From NCBI GenBank assembly GCA_027021335.1, contig JALUUO010000088.1, positions 1 through 37,915 of the forward strand: a DNA stretch of 37,915 nt, given 5' to 3'. The notes beneath the pieces were generated by a model, which saw nothing but the letters and a program-made list of their open reading frames with translations, ran no database searches and was not told the DNA's origin. The position numbers and the translations under genes were made by a program. Below are positions 31,715 through 37,915 of this stretch, piece by piece (the stretch's first letter is position 1; each line of letters starts with the position of its first letter). The DNA comes from Nitrospirota bacterium (GTDB lineage: Bacteria; Nitrospirota; Thermodesulfovibrionia; SZUA-242).

Positions 31715-32518
31715 CTAAAGATCTACTTTGGAGAGGTTTTCAGCGCTGTGCCCCAGAAACCGTTCTACAAGTTCATAGAACTTTTGCGGCATATCGGTTA
31801 CATAGTATTCGTGCTTACCCGGTTTATCGTCCTGCCTGTTTTTGCTTCTCAACGTTCCGGCACTAGTAAGGACAGACATGACTTCCCGGGCTGTTTCTAA
31901 TGCTGAGTCTATAAGTGGAACTGTACCCATCACCTCGCCAATTACTGCTCTAAGCAACGGGTAGTGGGTACATCCTAGAACCAGCGCATCCACATTTCGT
32001 AGATCAAGCAGGTACTTTTCCGCCACAAGTTTTGCCACTTCGTTGTCAATCCAGCCTTCTTCAACCAAAGGTACGAACAATGGACACGCTCTGCTTTCTA
32101 CTTTAACCGTAGTGTCCAGCTCTTTTATGGCCTTTTGATAAGCGCCGCTTTTAATAGTGGTTTCTGTTCCTATAACAGCAATATTGTTTTGCGCTGCTGA
32201 AATAGCAGCCCTGGCTCCCGGCTCTATTACGCCTATAACCGGAATGCCTATACTTTCGCGAATACGTTCTATAGCGATAGACGAGGCTGTATTGCAGGCG
32301 ACTACCAGGAGTTTTATTTCTCTGTCCATTAGGAACCTGACATTTTCAAAACAGTACTTAAGAACTGTTTCATTCGATCGAATTCCGTAAGGCACTCGTG
32401 CTGTGTCACCTAAATATACGGTGTTTTCTTCCGGTAGAGCATGGTGAATTTCCTTTAAAACTGTTAATCCTCCAAGGCCTGAGTCAAATACTCCTATAGG
32501 AGAATCACAATTCTTCAT
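31715..32518 (-). CDS. murI: Glutamate racemase
   Basis: A 267-residue enzyme that makes D-glutamate for peptidoglycan. Both catalytic cysteines are present: Cys75 in Val-Ala-Cys-Asn-Thr-Ala-Ser and Cys183 in Leu-Gly-Cys-Thr-His-Tyr-Pro. The Asp-Ser-Gly-Leu-Gly-Gly loop lies at 12-17. A GGAGG ribosome site precedes the ATG, which overlaps the end of the GerMN gene by 14 bases, so it belongs to a cell-wall operon with that gene and the amidase. Confidence 0.95.
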   Translation of the reverse strand: MKNCDSPIGVFDSGLGGLTVLKEIHHALPEENTVYLGDTARVPYGIRSNETVLKYCFENVRFLMDREIKLLVVACNTASSIAIERIRESIGIPVIGVIEPGARAAISAAQNNIAVIGTETTIKSGAYQKAIKELDTTVKVESRACPLFVPLVEEGWIDNEVAKLVAEKYLLDLRNVDALVLGCTHYPLLRAVIGEVMGTVPLIDSALETAREVMSVLTSAGTLRSKNRQDDKPGKHEYYVTDMPQKFYELVERFLGHSAENLSKVDL

Positions 32519-33083
32519 AACTTTGCCTCCAGGGGCTGGCAGCGCCTATGTGTCCCCATAGGGTGTCGACTTCCTTCGAGTCTATCAGGAATTTCACGGC
32601 TTTGATGTCTTGGATATTCTTTTTTAGACTTTGAAAAAAACTCTGTATTGCCAGGTACTCTTCAAACGCGTCTTTTGGTAAACCAAGGGCTTGGCGGTCA
32701 AGATCGATGTAGGCGACGCCGTCTGTGTCAAGATAGAAAGCCTTTAATTCGGCTCCAAGCGGAACGACCCTCTTGAGAGAAGCCTCCTCCGGACCTGATA
32801 ACAGTTCCCGGACTATATCTTCTCCAAGCGATAATCTGTCGCCTCTTTCAGTTACTTCCCTGGTTTCAACCGCTAATTTTTCTGTGGTGGGAAAAAACAG
32901 AATTATAGAGATACTGTTTTTTCTGGAAGAGTAAACAGGTTCAGGTCTTTTAGTGCTGGTAACACTTTTACCCCAGTAGAGTCCGCCCGCGATAGTGACA
33001 ACAATTAAAATAGCCGCATGGACGAGCCATACAATTTTAATACCCGGTTTCTTCTGTATATGGTAGTGATAATTCCGGTTCAT
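32505..33083 (-). CDS. GerMN domain membrane protein
   Basis: A 192-residue protein with one membrane anchor at about 18-38 and an extracytoplasmic GerMN (sporulation/spore germination-type) domain at about 55-180, seen in Leu-Leu-Ser-Gly-Pro near 109-113 and the Val-Ala-Tyr-Ile-Asp-Leu strand near 132-137. GerMN proteins act at the cell wall, and in Gram-negatives they commonly sit between an amidase and murI or rph, as here. The chosen ATG lies inside the end of the amidase gene (47-base overlap); an earlier start at 33167 is less likely. Confidence 0.8.
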   Translation of the reverse strand: MNRNYHYHIQKKPGIKIVWLVHAAILIVVTIAGGLYWGKSVTSTKRPEPVYSSRKNSISIILFFPTTEKLAVETREVTERGDRLSLGEDIVRELLSGPEEASLKRVVPLGAELKAFYLDTDGVAYIDLDRQALGLPKDAFEEYLAIQSFFQSLKKNIQDIKAVKFLIDSKEVDTLWGHIGAASPWRQSYEEL

Positions 33084-33729
33084 TTTCTGTGATCGAAAAA
33101 ACAATCGCCTGAAGCAGCGCTGATCTTGTTTCGGCATCTGTAAAATCAATATCAGATGGGACCTCAAGCACTACCCCTGGTGTTGGAATGTTATCTGCCA
33201 GGTAGACTGGGAAACGCCGGTCCAAAACCTTGTCCGCCCCGAAAGAGGTTGATAAGGCATCGATTATACGGTTTTTAATTCTTATACTGTCGATAAGGAC
33301 TTCCTTACTAGTCATGTTGAAGACCGAGAAAAAACGCCGGCCGACATGAAGGCTGATAAACAGGTTGGGGTTCTCTTTAATTACCAGCTCGACTCTTTCA
33401 GGAAGCGTTAAGTATCTATTTGAAGTCCGCGTGAGAACTACCTCTGTTCCTTTTTGAGTAAAAACTTCTTCGAGACGCCGGGCCAGCTCCAGAACAAGCT
33501 CTTTTTCGCCAGGAAGCCCTGGGTCATATCCGCCGTGGCCTGGATCTATTACCAGCTTATCTATTCCCGCTATTTTCTCTATCATCATCTTTTCAGCCGA
33601 TCTTACGGGGCCTGAAAATTGCCAGCCCTTTTCTTCCTGCAAGGCGCGACGCGACGATGTGGCAGCATACGCTGTTGTTACGGCGATAAGCAAAAGGCTC
33701 AAGAACGATATTGAAAAAAGCTTTTTCAC
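33037..33729 (-). CDS. Exported N-acetylmuramoyl-L-alanine amidase, diverged
   Basis: A 230-residue Amidase_3-type enzyme with a signal peptide (hydrophobic 5-21, Ala-Tyr-Ala-Ala). Zinc ligands seen are His in Asp-Pro-Gly-His-Gly-Gly-Tyr-Asp at about 62-69, Glu in Lys-Glu-Leu-Val-Leu-Glu and His in Ser-Leu-His-Val-Gly (usually Ser-Ile-His-Ala-Asn). The final Glu lies in Val-Val-Leu-Glu-Val-Pro. The domain is shorter than in AmiC. The start is a GTG without a ribosome site; TATAAT lies seven bases upstream, so the message may have almost no leader. Confidence 0.8.
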   Translation of the reverse strand: MKKLFSISFLSLLLIAVTTAYAATSSRRALQEEKGWQFSGPVRSAEKMMIEKIAGIDKLVIDPGHGGYDPGLPGEKELVLELARRLEEVFTQKGTEVVLTRTSNRYLTLPERVELVIKENPNLFISLHVGRRFFSVFNMTSKEVLIDSIRIKNRIIDALSTSFGADKVLDRRFPVYLADNIPTPGVVLEVPSDIDFTDAETRSALLQAIVFSITENEPELSLPYTEETGY

Positions 33730-33830
33730 TCTGGTTATTATAGAACAGAGATATAATAAATGTGACTACTTTGGAATTTAGACGGAATATTGAAGCTTAT
33801 GAATGAGTTCTGCTTTGACTATGAAAAAAG

Positions 33831-33859
33831 TTGCAGTCACATGGGCGCTTGCGTAAACT
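33831..33859 (+). promoter_or_regulatory. Possible promoter of tRNA-Sec
   Basis: TTGCAG (33831-33836), 17 bases, TAAACT (33854-33859) is a weak sigma-70-like pair that would start transcription about 7 bases before the tRNA. Matches are only 3 and 4 of 6, so the position carries most of the support. Confidence 0.35.
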
Positions 33860-33872
33860 AGTTAGACGGTAA

Positions 33873-33970
33873 GGGAGCGGATAGGGCTCTGGTGTCCCTC
33901 ACGGACTTCAAATCCGATGTTGAGCCCCAAAAGGGTTCAGGGTGGGTTCGATTCCCACACGCTCCCGCCA
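33873..33970 (+). tRNA. selC: Selenocysteine tRNA (anticodon TCA)
   Basis: A 98-base tRNA with encoded CCA. The anticodon loop CTTCAAA carries TCA at 33908-33910, read against UGA. The long variable arm (TTGAGCCC...GGGTTCAG), the extended D stem and the 5-base-pair T stem GTGGG-TTCGATT-CCCAC are those of bacterial tRNA-Sec. The acceptor stem shows seven pairs (GGGAGCG/CGCTCCC); the eighth position is G opposite A, a small departure from the typical 8-pair stem. It implies that the organism inserts selenocysteine at UGA codons, so stop calls at TGA elsewhere in this genome need care. No selA, selB or selD is in the window. Confidence 0.95.
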
Positions 33971-33999
33971 ATATCGATAACCTGGCTGTCACAGGCTCA

Positions 34000-34040
34000 C
34001 CCCTAAGGTGTGTGTACACCACCTTAGGGGGTAGTTTTTT
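34000..34040 (+). terminator. Terminator behind tRNA-Sec
   Basis: CCCCTAAGGTG (34000-34010) pairs perfectly with CACCTTAGGGG (34020-34030) over a 9-base loop and is followed by TTTTTT at 34035-34040. It ends the tRNA transcript just before the convergent rhodanese gene. Confidence 0.9.
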
Positions 34041-34048
34041 GGCTGCAC

Positions 34049-34633
34049 CTATTTAAGATCAGGCTGATACATCAATTTATGATCCATCTTGTATGTCCAG
34101 GGCAGGCCTTCAAGGCGCCATCCGCCAATCATTCGTTTTCCGTAATTTGGGCTGTTTTTATCCTTCACCTTATCTCCTTCAAAGCCGCCAAGCACGTTAA
34201 ATACTTTATCTTCCTTAAATCCGCAATCAACCGCAGCTGTTGATGAAGCGACCGTTCTTTTTGCGCTTCGGCATAGCATCAGCAGAGTGTCTGTTTCTGT
34301 ATTGAACCTTGCTTTCAGGTCTCTGCAGAAGTTCTTATTCAATACTTTTTTATATCCACGTTTACCAACCTTGGTGGTCAAAAACAGCCATGGAATATTG
34401 TAAGCGCCAACAGGATGACCGATATCCTGGTACTCGGACCTGGTTCTTACGTCCACCAAAAAGGTATGTTTCGGGTCTTTTTTAAGCATCTCATAGGCCT
34501 CTTTTGGCGTTACGTCTCCACCTTTGTGCTTTCCCTTGATCGGATATTTTTCCTGACTGGAGGCAAAGGCGAGTGAACTGAAAGCAAACCCAAGAACCAA
34601 CGTCAACAGCAATGTTTTTTTCACCTGTTTCAT
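34049..34633 (-). CDS. Exported rhodanese-like sulfurtransferase
   Basis: A 194-residue protein with a signal peptide (hydrophobic 8-21, Ala-Phe-Ala-Ser cleavage region) and one rhodanese domain. The domain starts at Val-Asp-Val-Arg-Thr-Arg-Ser-Glu-Tyr, and its active loop is Cys-Arg-Ser-Ala-Lys-Arg near residue 120, a normal persulfide-forming cysteine. It would move sulfane sulfur or act as a redox/thiosulfate enzyme in the periplasm. The ribosome site AAGGAG is good. The 146 bases upstream hold an inverted repeat, a TTGACA box and a sigma-28-like site. It diverges from the TusA-like gene and may work with it, although they act on opposite sides of the membrane. Confidence 0.85.
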   Translation of the reverse strand: MKQVKKTLLLTLVLGFAFSSLAFASSQEKYPIKGKHKGGDVTPKEAYEMLKKDPKHTFLVDVRTRSEYQDIGHPVGAYNIPWLFLTTKVGKRGYKKVLNKNFCRDLKARFNTETDTLLMLCRSAKRTVASSTAAVDCGFKEDKVFNVLGGFEGDKVKDKNSPNYGKRMIGGWRLEGLPWTYKMDHKLMYQPDLK

Positions 34634-34708
34634 CTTCTTCTCCTTTTTAGACGGTAAAAAATCTCTTTCCTGGCACGGAAAGTTGAAACGCTTCGGGGTC
34701 GCTGTTAT

Positions 34709-34724
34709 GTCCTATATTTAGGAC
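34709..34724. repeat. Inverted repeat upstream of the rhodanese gene
   Basis: GTCCTA-TATT-TAGGAC is a perfect 6-base inverted repeat about 80 bases before the rhodanese start. On the minus strand it sits where the -10/start region of a TTGACA promoter (34746-34751) would be, so a regulator, perhaps sulfur-responsive, could bind here. This is inferred from position only. Confidence 0.4.
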
Positions 34725-34778
34725 ACTAGCAGTCATATAAACCCTTGTCAAGCAACCTGTTTTACCGGGTATAAAATT

Positions 34779-34805
34779 TTATCGGCAATATTTGTTAACA
34801 TATTA
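34779..34805 (-). promoter_or_regulatory. Sigma-28-like promoter facing the rhodanese gene
   Basis: On the minus strand TAAT, 15 bases, GCCGATAA: identical in both elements and spacing to the site before the HEAT-che block. The leader to the rhodanese start would be about 140 bases. A lone GCCGATAA is expected about once by chance in a window of this size counting both strands, so this is a candidate only. Confidence 0.45.
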
Positions 34806-34844
34806 AATAGTGAGTTTAAGTTTATTTAAAAAAGGAGGTCGCAG

Positions 34845-35069
34845 ATGGCAAAAACCGAACTTAATTTCAAGGGTATGTCTTGTCCCATGCCGATTATGAA
34901 AACGGCTATCGCTTTTAAAAAGGCAGCGTCAGGAGACGTTTTTGAGGTTGTCTCTAACGATCCGGGGTTTGAGGCTGATATTACTGCTTGGTGTAGCGAA
35001 ACAAAAAACAGATTGGATGGCATTAAGAAGGTGGGTGGGGACATTATTGCTACAATCACTAAAAAATGA
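34845..35069 (+). CDS. TusA-like sulfur carrier protein
   Basis: A 74-residue protein of usual TusA length with the active motif Gly-Met-Ser-Cys-Pro-Met-Pro at 10-16; the cysteine carries a persulfide passed between sulfurtransferases. A strong AAAGGAGG ribosome site precedes the ATG. DsrE2 follows after 55 bases on the same strand; tusA-dsrE2 pairs, often with a rhodanese, form the cytoplasmic sulfur-trafficking module of sulfur-oxidising and sulfate-reducing bacteria. It is not necessarily the tRNA-thiolation TusA of E. coli. Confidence 0.88.
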   Translation: MAKTELNFKGMSCPMPIMKTAIAFKKAASGDVFEVVSNDPGFEADITAWCSETKNRLDGIKKVGGDIIATITKK

Positions 35070-35124
35070 TTACGAGCTTAAAGTAAACAGGTTGACAAAT
35101 CAAAACAGCAAAGGAGCTATCAAT

Positions 35125-35664
35125 ATGAGTGACAGCGATATTGCAGAAAAGGTCAAAGAGCTTGAGGAGCGCATTGCCCAGCTTGAGAGCGACAAGGACA
35201 ATTTAACCATGATACTCTTTAGCGGGGATTTCGATAAGGCCATGGCCGCTTTTGTCATTGCTAACGGTGCCCTGGCCATGGGAAAAAACGTTACGATATT
35301 TGTAACCTTCTGGGGCCTTGACGCTATTAAGAAACCAGCCTTCAGCACGGCGGGAAGGGCATTCCTGGAGAAGATGGTCTTAATGATGAGGCCCAAGGGA
35401 CCGAAGAAACTGAGTACATCAAAAATGAATTTTGGGGGCATAGGCCCGAAACTTTTCAGTTATATGATGGGCAAAAAGAATGTGGAGACACTTCCATCCT
35501 TGATCGAAATGGCAACTGAATTCGGAGTTAATATAATAGCCTGTCAGATGTCTATGGATGTGATGGGAATTAAAAAGGAAGATTTGATTGACGGCGTTGA
35601 AGTAGGGGGCGTGGCAGCCTTCCTTAGCAATTCATTCAAAAGTCAGAGCACCTTGTTTATATAA
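35125..35664 (+). CDS. DsrE2-like sulfurtransferase (DsrE/DsrF/DrsH family)
   Basis: A 179-residue protein with an N-terminal coiled coil (1-25), then the DsrE fold: Gly-Asp-Phe-Asp-Lys-Ala-Met-Ala-Ala near 33-41, Phe-Val-Thr-Phe-Trp-Gly-Leu near 61-67, and Ile-Ile-Ala-Cys-Gln-Met-Ser-Met-Asp-Val-Met-Gly near 135-146, whose cysteine is the sulfur-binding residue of DsrE2. A hydrophobic stretch near 35-65 fits the membrane association of DsrE2 proteins. It follows the TusA-like gene with its own AAGGAG site and ends before a strong terminator. Confidence 0.85.
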   Translation: MSDSDIAEKVKELEERIAQLESDKDNLTMILFSGDFDKAMAAFVIANGALAMGKNVTIFVTFWGLDAIKKPAFSTAGRAFLEKMVLMMRPKGPKKLSTSKMNFGGIGPKLFSYMMGKKNVETLPSLIEMATEFGVNIIACQMSMDVMGIKKEDLIDGVEVGGVAAFLSNSFKSQSTLFI

Positions 35665-35698
35665 TTTAAGTGTGAAGAAATTCAGCTAATGTAGGAGG

Positions 35699-35725
35699 AA
35701 GGGGCAGCCTATTGCTGCCCCTTTT
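35699..35725. terminator. Bidirectional terminator between dsrE2 and fadL genes
   Basis: GGGGCAGC (35701-35708) and GCTGCCCC (35714-35721) form a perfect 8-base-pair stem over CTATT, with TTTT after it on the plus strand and A bases before it, so it can act for both converging transcripts; the plus-strand side is the better match. Confidence 0.88.
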
Positions 35726-35751
35726 GATTTGAGGTTGGTTTTGTTTGGTTT

Positions 35752-37155
35752 TTAGAAAAGGTAACTAAGCTGTATGCCCACCGAGTCTTCTTCCAGGGAA
35801 ATCTTTGCACCTGAGTCCGTTTTAAATGGCGTTGCATCCTGGAAACCTTGCGGTACATCGTTTTTTCCTATTAAATCTTCCTTCATTGCCTTCATGTACG
35901 TAAAAGCAACCCCCCAGTGCTCGCCCAGCATGTAATCAAGACCAAAGGTTATATGATGCTCAACAATGGCAGGGAGAATAAGGTTGTTAAATACATCGGC
36001 TTCATCAATTGGCGCCTTTGCATAATTATATCCGGCGCGAAGAGAGAGTCCCTTAACTGGTGGTATGTATTGTACTCCCAGTGCATATACCCACTGATCT
36101 TTCCATCCGAAGTCTAGTGTTGTTTTATTTGTAGGCCCGCTGCTTGTCATAAAAGCGCCGTCAGGTCCTGTAAAATCGACCTTGTCGTGAGTAGATGACC
36201 AGTTAAGCCACTTGACATCCATGGCAACCAGCAGAGTTTTCATCGGTTTTAGAGATACACCGATAGCAGCCTGCTGCGGATAATCCAGGTCCATTTTATA
36301 TGTGCCTGCCTGGCCTGTAGCTCCATTAAAATTCTGGACATCACCTGTGCCTACACGAAACTCACTATCACTGAACATCTGCTTGGAAGAGTACGAAGCT
36401 CCAAGCGTGACCCAGTCGGTGACATCATACATAACACCGAGTGTTGCACCAAAACCCATCTGGTTTGTTGGACGGCCCAAGTCCAGGTTTACATCCATCT
36501 GGGTGACACCTGCTGCCTGATTTGTTGGGTTGTTCCAGAAGGGGATGTTTCGAATTTTTTCCTGGATAGTGACCGACTGGTAGTCCATGTTAAGCGCCAC
36601 GCCAATGCTAAGGGATTCGTCCACGTTCCATGCAATTGTCGGTGCCATTTTCCAGAATTGTATCGCTGAAAAACCGCTGAAAGTGACATCACTAAAGGTT
36701 CCTGAAGTAGCTCTGAAACCTTGATCAAGAGCGGCGCCGGGCTGAAAAATTGTCTGATCATAATCCACACCGAGTCCCGAAGTAACGTACATGCCGCCGC
36801 CAAAGAAAACATCCTTTTTCCCAAAGGCTGGAGCCACCCAGCCAAGAGAAGGAATCCCGTAGAGCTTAGCTCCACCTTCAGTACTGCCGCCGCCCAGGGT
36901 CGGTGCAGTGAAGTCGACAGAACGTTTTGGCATGAATGCTTCTACGCTAAAGTCCGCCCTCTTGCCTATACGTGCCATGCCTGCAGGATTTGAAATAGCA
37001 GTCATCGCATCCATTGGGGCTGCTGTGACCGCGCCACCCATACTCTTCTGTTTTGCACCGATACCAATCAATTGATAACCATTGGTGGCCATTGCAGTGC
37101 CGGCCAGACTGAAGACCATAAACGACGCCAGAATAAATACATACGATTTTTTCAT
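35752..37155 (-). CDS. OmpP1/FadL/TodX family outer-membrane transporter
   Basis: A 467-residue beta-barrel protein that takes hydrophobic substrates such as fatty acids or aromatics through the outer membrane. The signal peptide ends near Ala-Met-Ala-Thr (about 21-24), and the family N-terminus follows: Gly-Tyr-Gln-Leu-Ile-Gly-Ile-Gly-Ala-Lys-Gln-Lys-Ser-Met-Gly-Gly-Ala, then Asn-Pro-Ala-Gly-Met-Ala near 55-60. The C-terminus ends in a Phe, the usual barrel signal (Gln-Leu-Ser-Tyr-Leu-Phe). I start at the ATG, with AAGGAG ahead; a GTG one codon upstream is also open. The substrate cannot be told. Confidence 0.92.
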   Translation of the reverse strand: MKKSYVFILASFMVFSLAGTAMATNGYQLIGIGAKQKSMGGAVTAAPMDAMTAISNPAGMARIGKRADFSVEAFMPKRSVDFTAPTLGGGSTEGGAKLYGIPSLGWVAPAFGKKDVFFGGGMYVTSGLGVDYDQTIFQPGAALDQGFRATSGTFSDVTFSGFSAIQFWKMAPTIAWNVDESLSIGVALNMDYQSVTIQEKIRNIPFWNNPTNQAAGVTQMDVNLDLGRPTNQMGFGATLGVMYDVTDWVTLGASYSSKQMFSDSEFRVGTGDVQNFNGATGQAGTYKMDLDYPQQAAIGVSLKPMKTLLVAMDVKWLNWSSTHDKVDFTGPDGAFMTSSGPTNKTTLDFGWKDQWVYALGVQYIPPVKGLSLRAGYNYAKAPIDEADVFNNLILPAIVEHHITFGLDYMLGEHWGVAFTYMKAMKEDLIGKNDVPQGFQDATPFKTDSGAKISLEEDSVGIQLSYLF

Positions 37156-37193
37156 CACATTTTCTCCTTGTAGAAGTAGTTTTTAGCCTATAA

Positions 37194-37217
37194 CAACACT
37201 CTGCTCTTCAAGTGTTG
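37194..37217. repeat. Inverted repeat in the fadL/dsrE intergenic region
   Basis: CAACACT (37194-37200) and AGTGTTG (37211-37217) are perfect inverted copies with a 10-base gap, 39 bases upstream of the fadL-family start. It could be an operator or a leader hairpin of the porin gene. Confidence 0.35.
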
Positions 37218-37369
37218 CAAGACATTCCTCCAGCTTCTGGAATTACGGCTAGTTTATCAGAAGTTTTTTCCATGAGCAATAGAGCAGGTACGTACTGTCT
37301 TTCTATGTGTTAAAATAATAATAATTGAACCTTAAATTCACAGTTACAGTTAAGAAGGAGAAACTACCC

Positions 37370-37738
37370 ATGGCACAAAAAATTGTATACGTACTTACCA
37401 AAAATCCCAAAGAGAAGTCTGAGATAGTATCTTCTGTTTTCGCACAAGCTCTTACGTCCCTGTCTTTTGGTTATGAAACCGAAATATTTCTTATGGACGC
37501 TGCTGTAGAAATTGCAAGGAAAGGGGTGCTTGATGGAGTCAAGGCACCCACATTTGAGCCGATAGCTGAAATGCTCAGTAACTATCTTGAAATGGAAGGA
37601 ATATTGTACATCTGCCACCCGTCAAGCGATGCCCGTGAAATAAAGGAGAGCGATTGTATTGAGGGAATTGCAAAGTTCGTAAATGCTTCCAAGCTTCTTG
37701 AAAGCTCAATTCAGGCGGACGCCCTCTTTACGTACTGA
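37370..37738 (+). CDS. DsrE family protein
   Basis: A 122-residue small DsrE-fold protein: Lys-Ile-Val-Tyr-Val-Leu-Thr-Lys-Asn at the start, Glu-Ile-Phe-Leu-Met-Asp-Ala-Ala-Val near 41-49, and Gly-Ile-Leu-Tyr-Ile-Cys-His-Pro-Ser near 78-86 with a candidate sulfur-binding cysteine. AAGGAG lies correctly before the ATG; the frame is open 45 bases further up but without support. It ends at a TGA; reading through as selenocysteine would add only a short unconserved tail, so I treat TGA as the stop. It probably belongs with the sulfur-transfer genes upstream. Confidence 0.8.
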   Translation: MAQKIVYVLTKNPKEKSEIVSSVFAQALTSLSFGYETEIFLMDAAVEIARKGVLDGVKAPTFEPIAEMLSNYLEMEGILYICHPSSDAREIKESDCIEGIAKFVNASKLLESSIQADALFTY

Positions 37739-37764
37739 TACTTTAGTGCTCCCTATGCCGTCTC

Positions 37765-37792
37765 TAAAGCTGGTTATATATATTGCCGATAA
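37765..37792 (+). promoter_or_regulatory. Sigma-28-like promoter at the right edge
   Basis: TAAA (37765-37768), 16 bases, GCCGATAA (37785-37792): both elements match the flagellar sigma-28 consensus fully, with spacing one base over the optimum. It lies in a non-coding gap just after the DsrE gene and points at a frame opening at 37857. Confidence 0.6.
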
Positions 37793-37856
37793 ATTTCTTA
37801 ATGTGGAAACTGTAGCTAAAGACAGTCTTTAAAAAAATGGTAATAGGTATGACATT

Positions 37857-37915
37857 ATGTTCAGAGGGGCTAAAATAAAAGGTGGTCTGTTTTCGCCAAA
37901 AGCAATTTTGGCTAT
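37857..37915 (+). CDS. Start of a gene cut by the window end
   Basis: An ATG at 37857 opens a frame (Met-Phe-Arg-Gly-Ala-Lys-Ile-Lys-Gly-Gly) that stays open to the last base, only 19 full codons. No strong ribosome site precedes it. The sigma-28-type promoter 65 bases upstream suggests a late flagellar or chemoreceptor gene, but the visible residues do not identify it. Confidence 0.3.
   Translation, partial: MFRGAKIKGGLFSPKAILA

Noticed and set aside
37736-37738. TGA at the end of the DsrE gene as a possible selenocysteine codon, given the tRNA-Sec.
   Set aside because: Read-through adds only 16 unconserved residues before a TAA, no nearby cysteine-type motif is completed, and the protein already has normal DsrE length.

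Overview
The window reads as chromosome of a motile, Gram-negative, probably sulfur-metabolising bacterium. Outer-membrane and periplasmic proteins are present (FadL/OmpP1 porin, lipobox lipoprotein, exported rhodanese). So are a selenocysteine tRNA, a TusA/DsrE2/rhodanese sulfur-transfer set, and a flagellar cluster with FlhF, FlhG, FliA and sigma-54/sigma-28-type promoters. The gene families (FxsA, YkgJ, HsdR_N-like, DUF4912, GerMN, FlhFG) fit Desulfobacterota (former Deltaproteobacteria) best; this assignment is inference from gene content, not a measured phylogeny.

Layout. (1) 1-3.3 kb, minus strand: the end of a VapBC-type toxin-antitoxin pair, then an HsdR_N-like protein, FxsA, a cytidylate-kinase-like protein and a DUF4912 protein. 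(2) 3.3-3.8 kb: a block with no convincing gene, unexplained. (3) 3.8-7.1 kb, plus strand: YkgJ cysteine-cluster protein, release-factor-like GGQ protein, MinD-like ATPase, GalU (behind a perfect consensus promoter that appears to give a leaderless message) and Hsp20. (4) 7.1-10.4 kb: an AT-rich accessory stretch with a signal-less amidase, an unknown lipoprotein, a small coiled-coil protein and a DUF192 protein.

(5) 10.4-30.9 kb, minus strand: 20 kb of motility genes in two transcriptional blocks. The upstream block (fliL-fliM-fliN-fliO-fliP-fliQ-fliR-flhB-flhA-flhF-flhG-fliA) builds the switch and export gate, places the flagellum and makes sigma-28; it lies behind a good sigma-54 site before fliL. 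The downstream block (HEAT-repeat protein-cheR-cheY-cheY-cheA-cheB-cheW-PilZ-motA-motB-HDOD) lies behind a good sigma-28 site, so FliA made by the first block should switch on the second. Unusual parts are the large HEAT-repeat protein coupled to cheR, a CheA whose linker carries two MshEN-like motifs, and a PilZ protein with a long helical insertion, all pointing to c-di-GMP and scaffold inputs to this chemotaxis system.

(6) 31-33.7 kb: infC, probably starting at AUA and apart from its usual rpmI-rplT partners, converges on murI-gerMN-amidase (cell-wall genes). (7) 33.8-37.9 kb: tRNA-Sec with terminator, exported rhodanese, TusA-like and DsrE2-like proteins, bidirectional terminator, FadL-family porin, a second DsrE protein, and at the edge a sigma-28-type promoter before a gene cut by the window end. 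No CRISPR array, rRNA or complete insertion sequence was seen.
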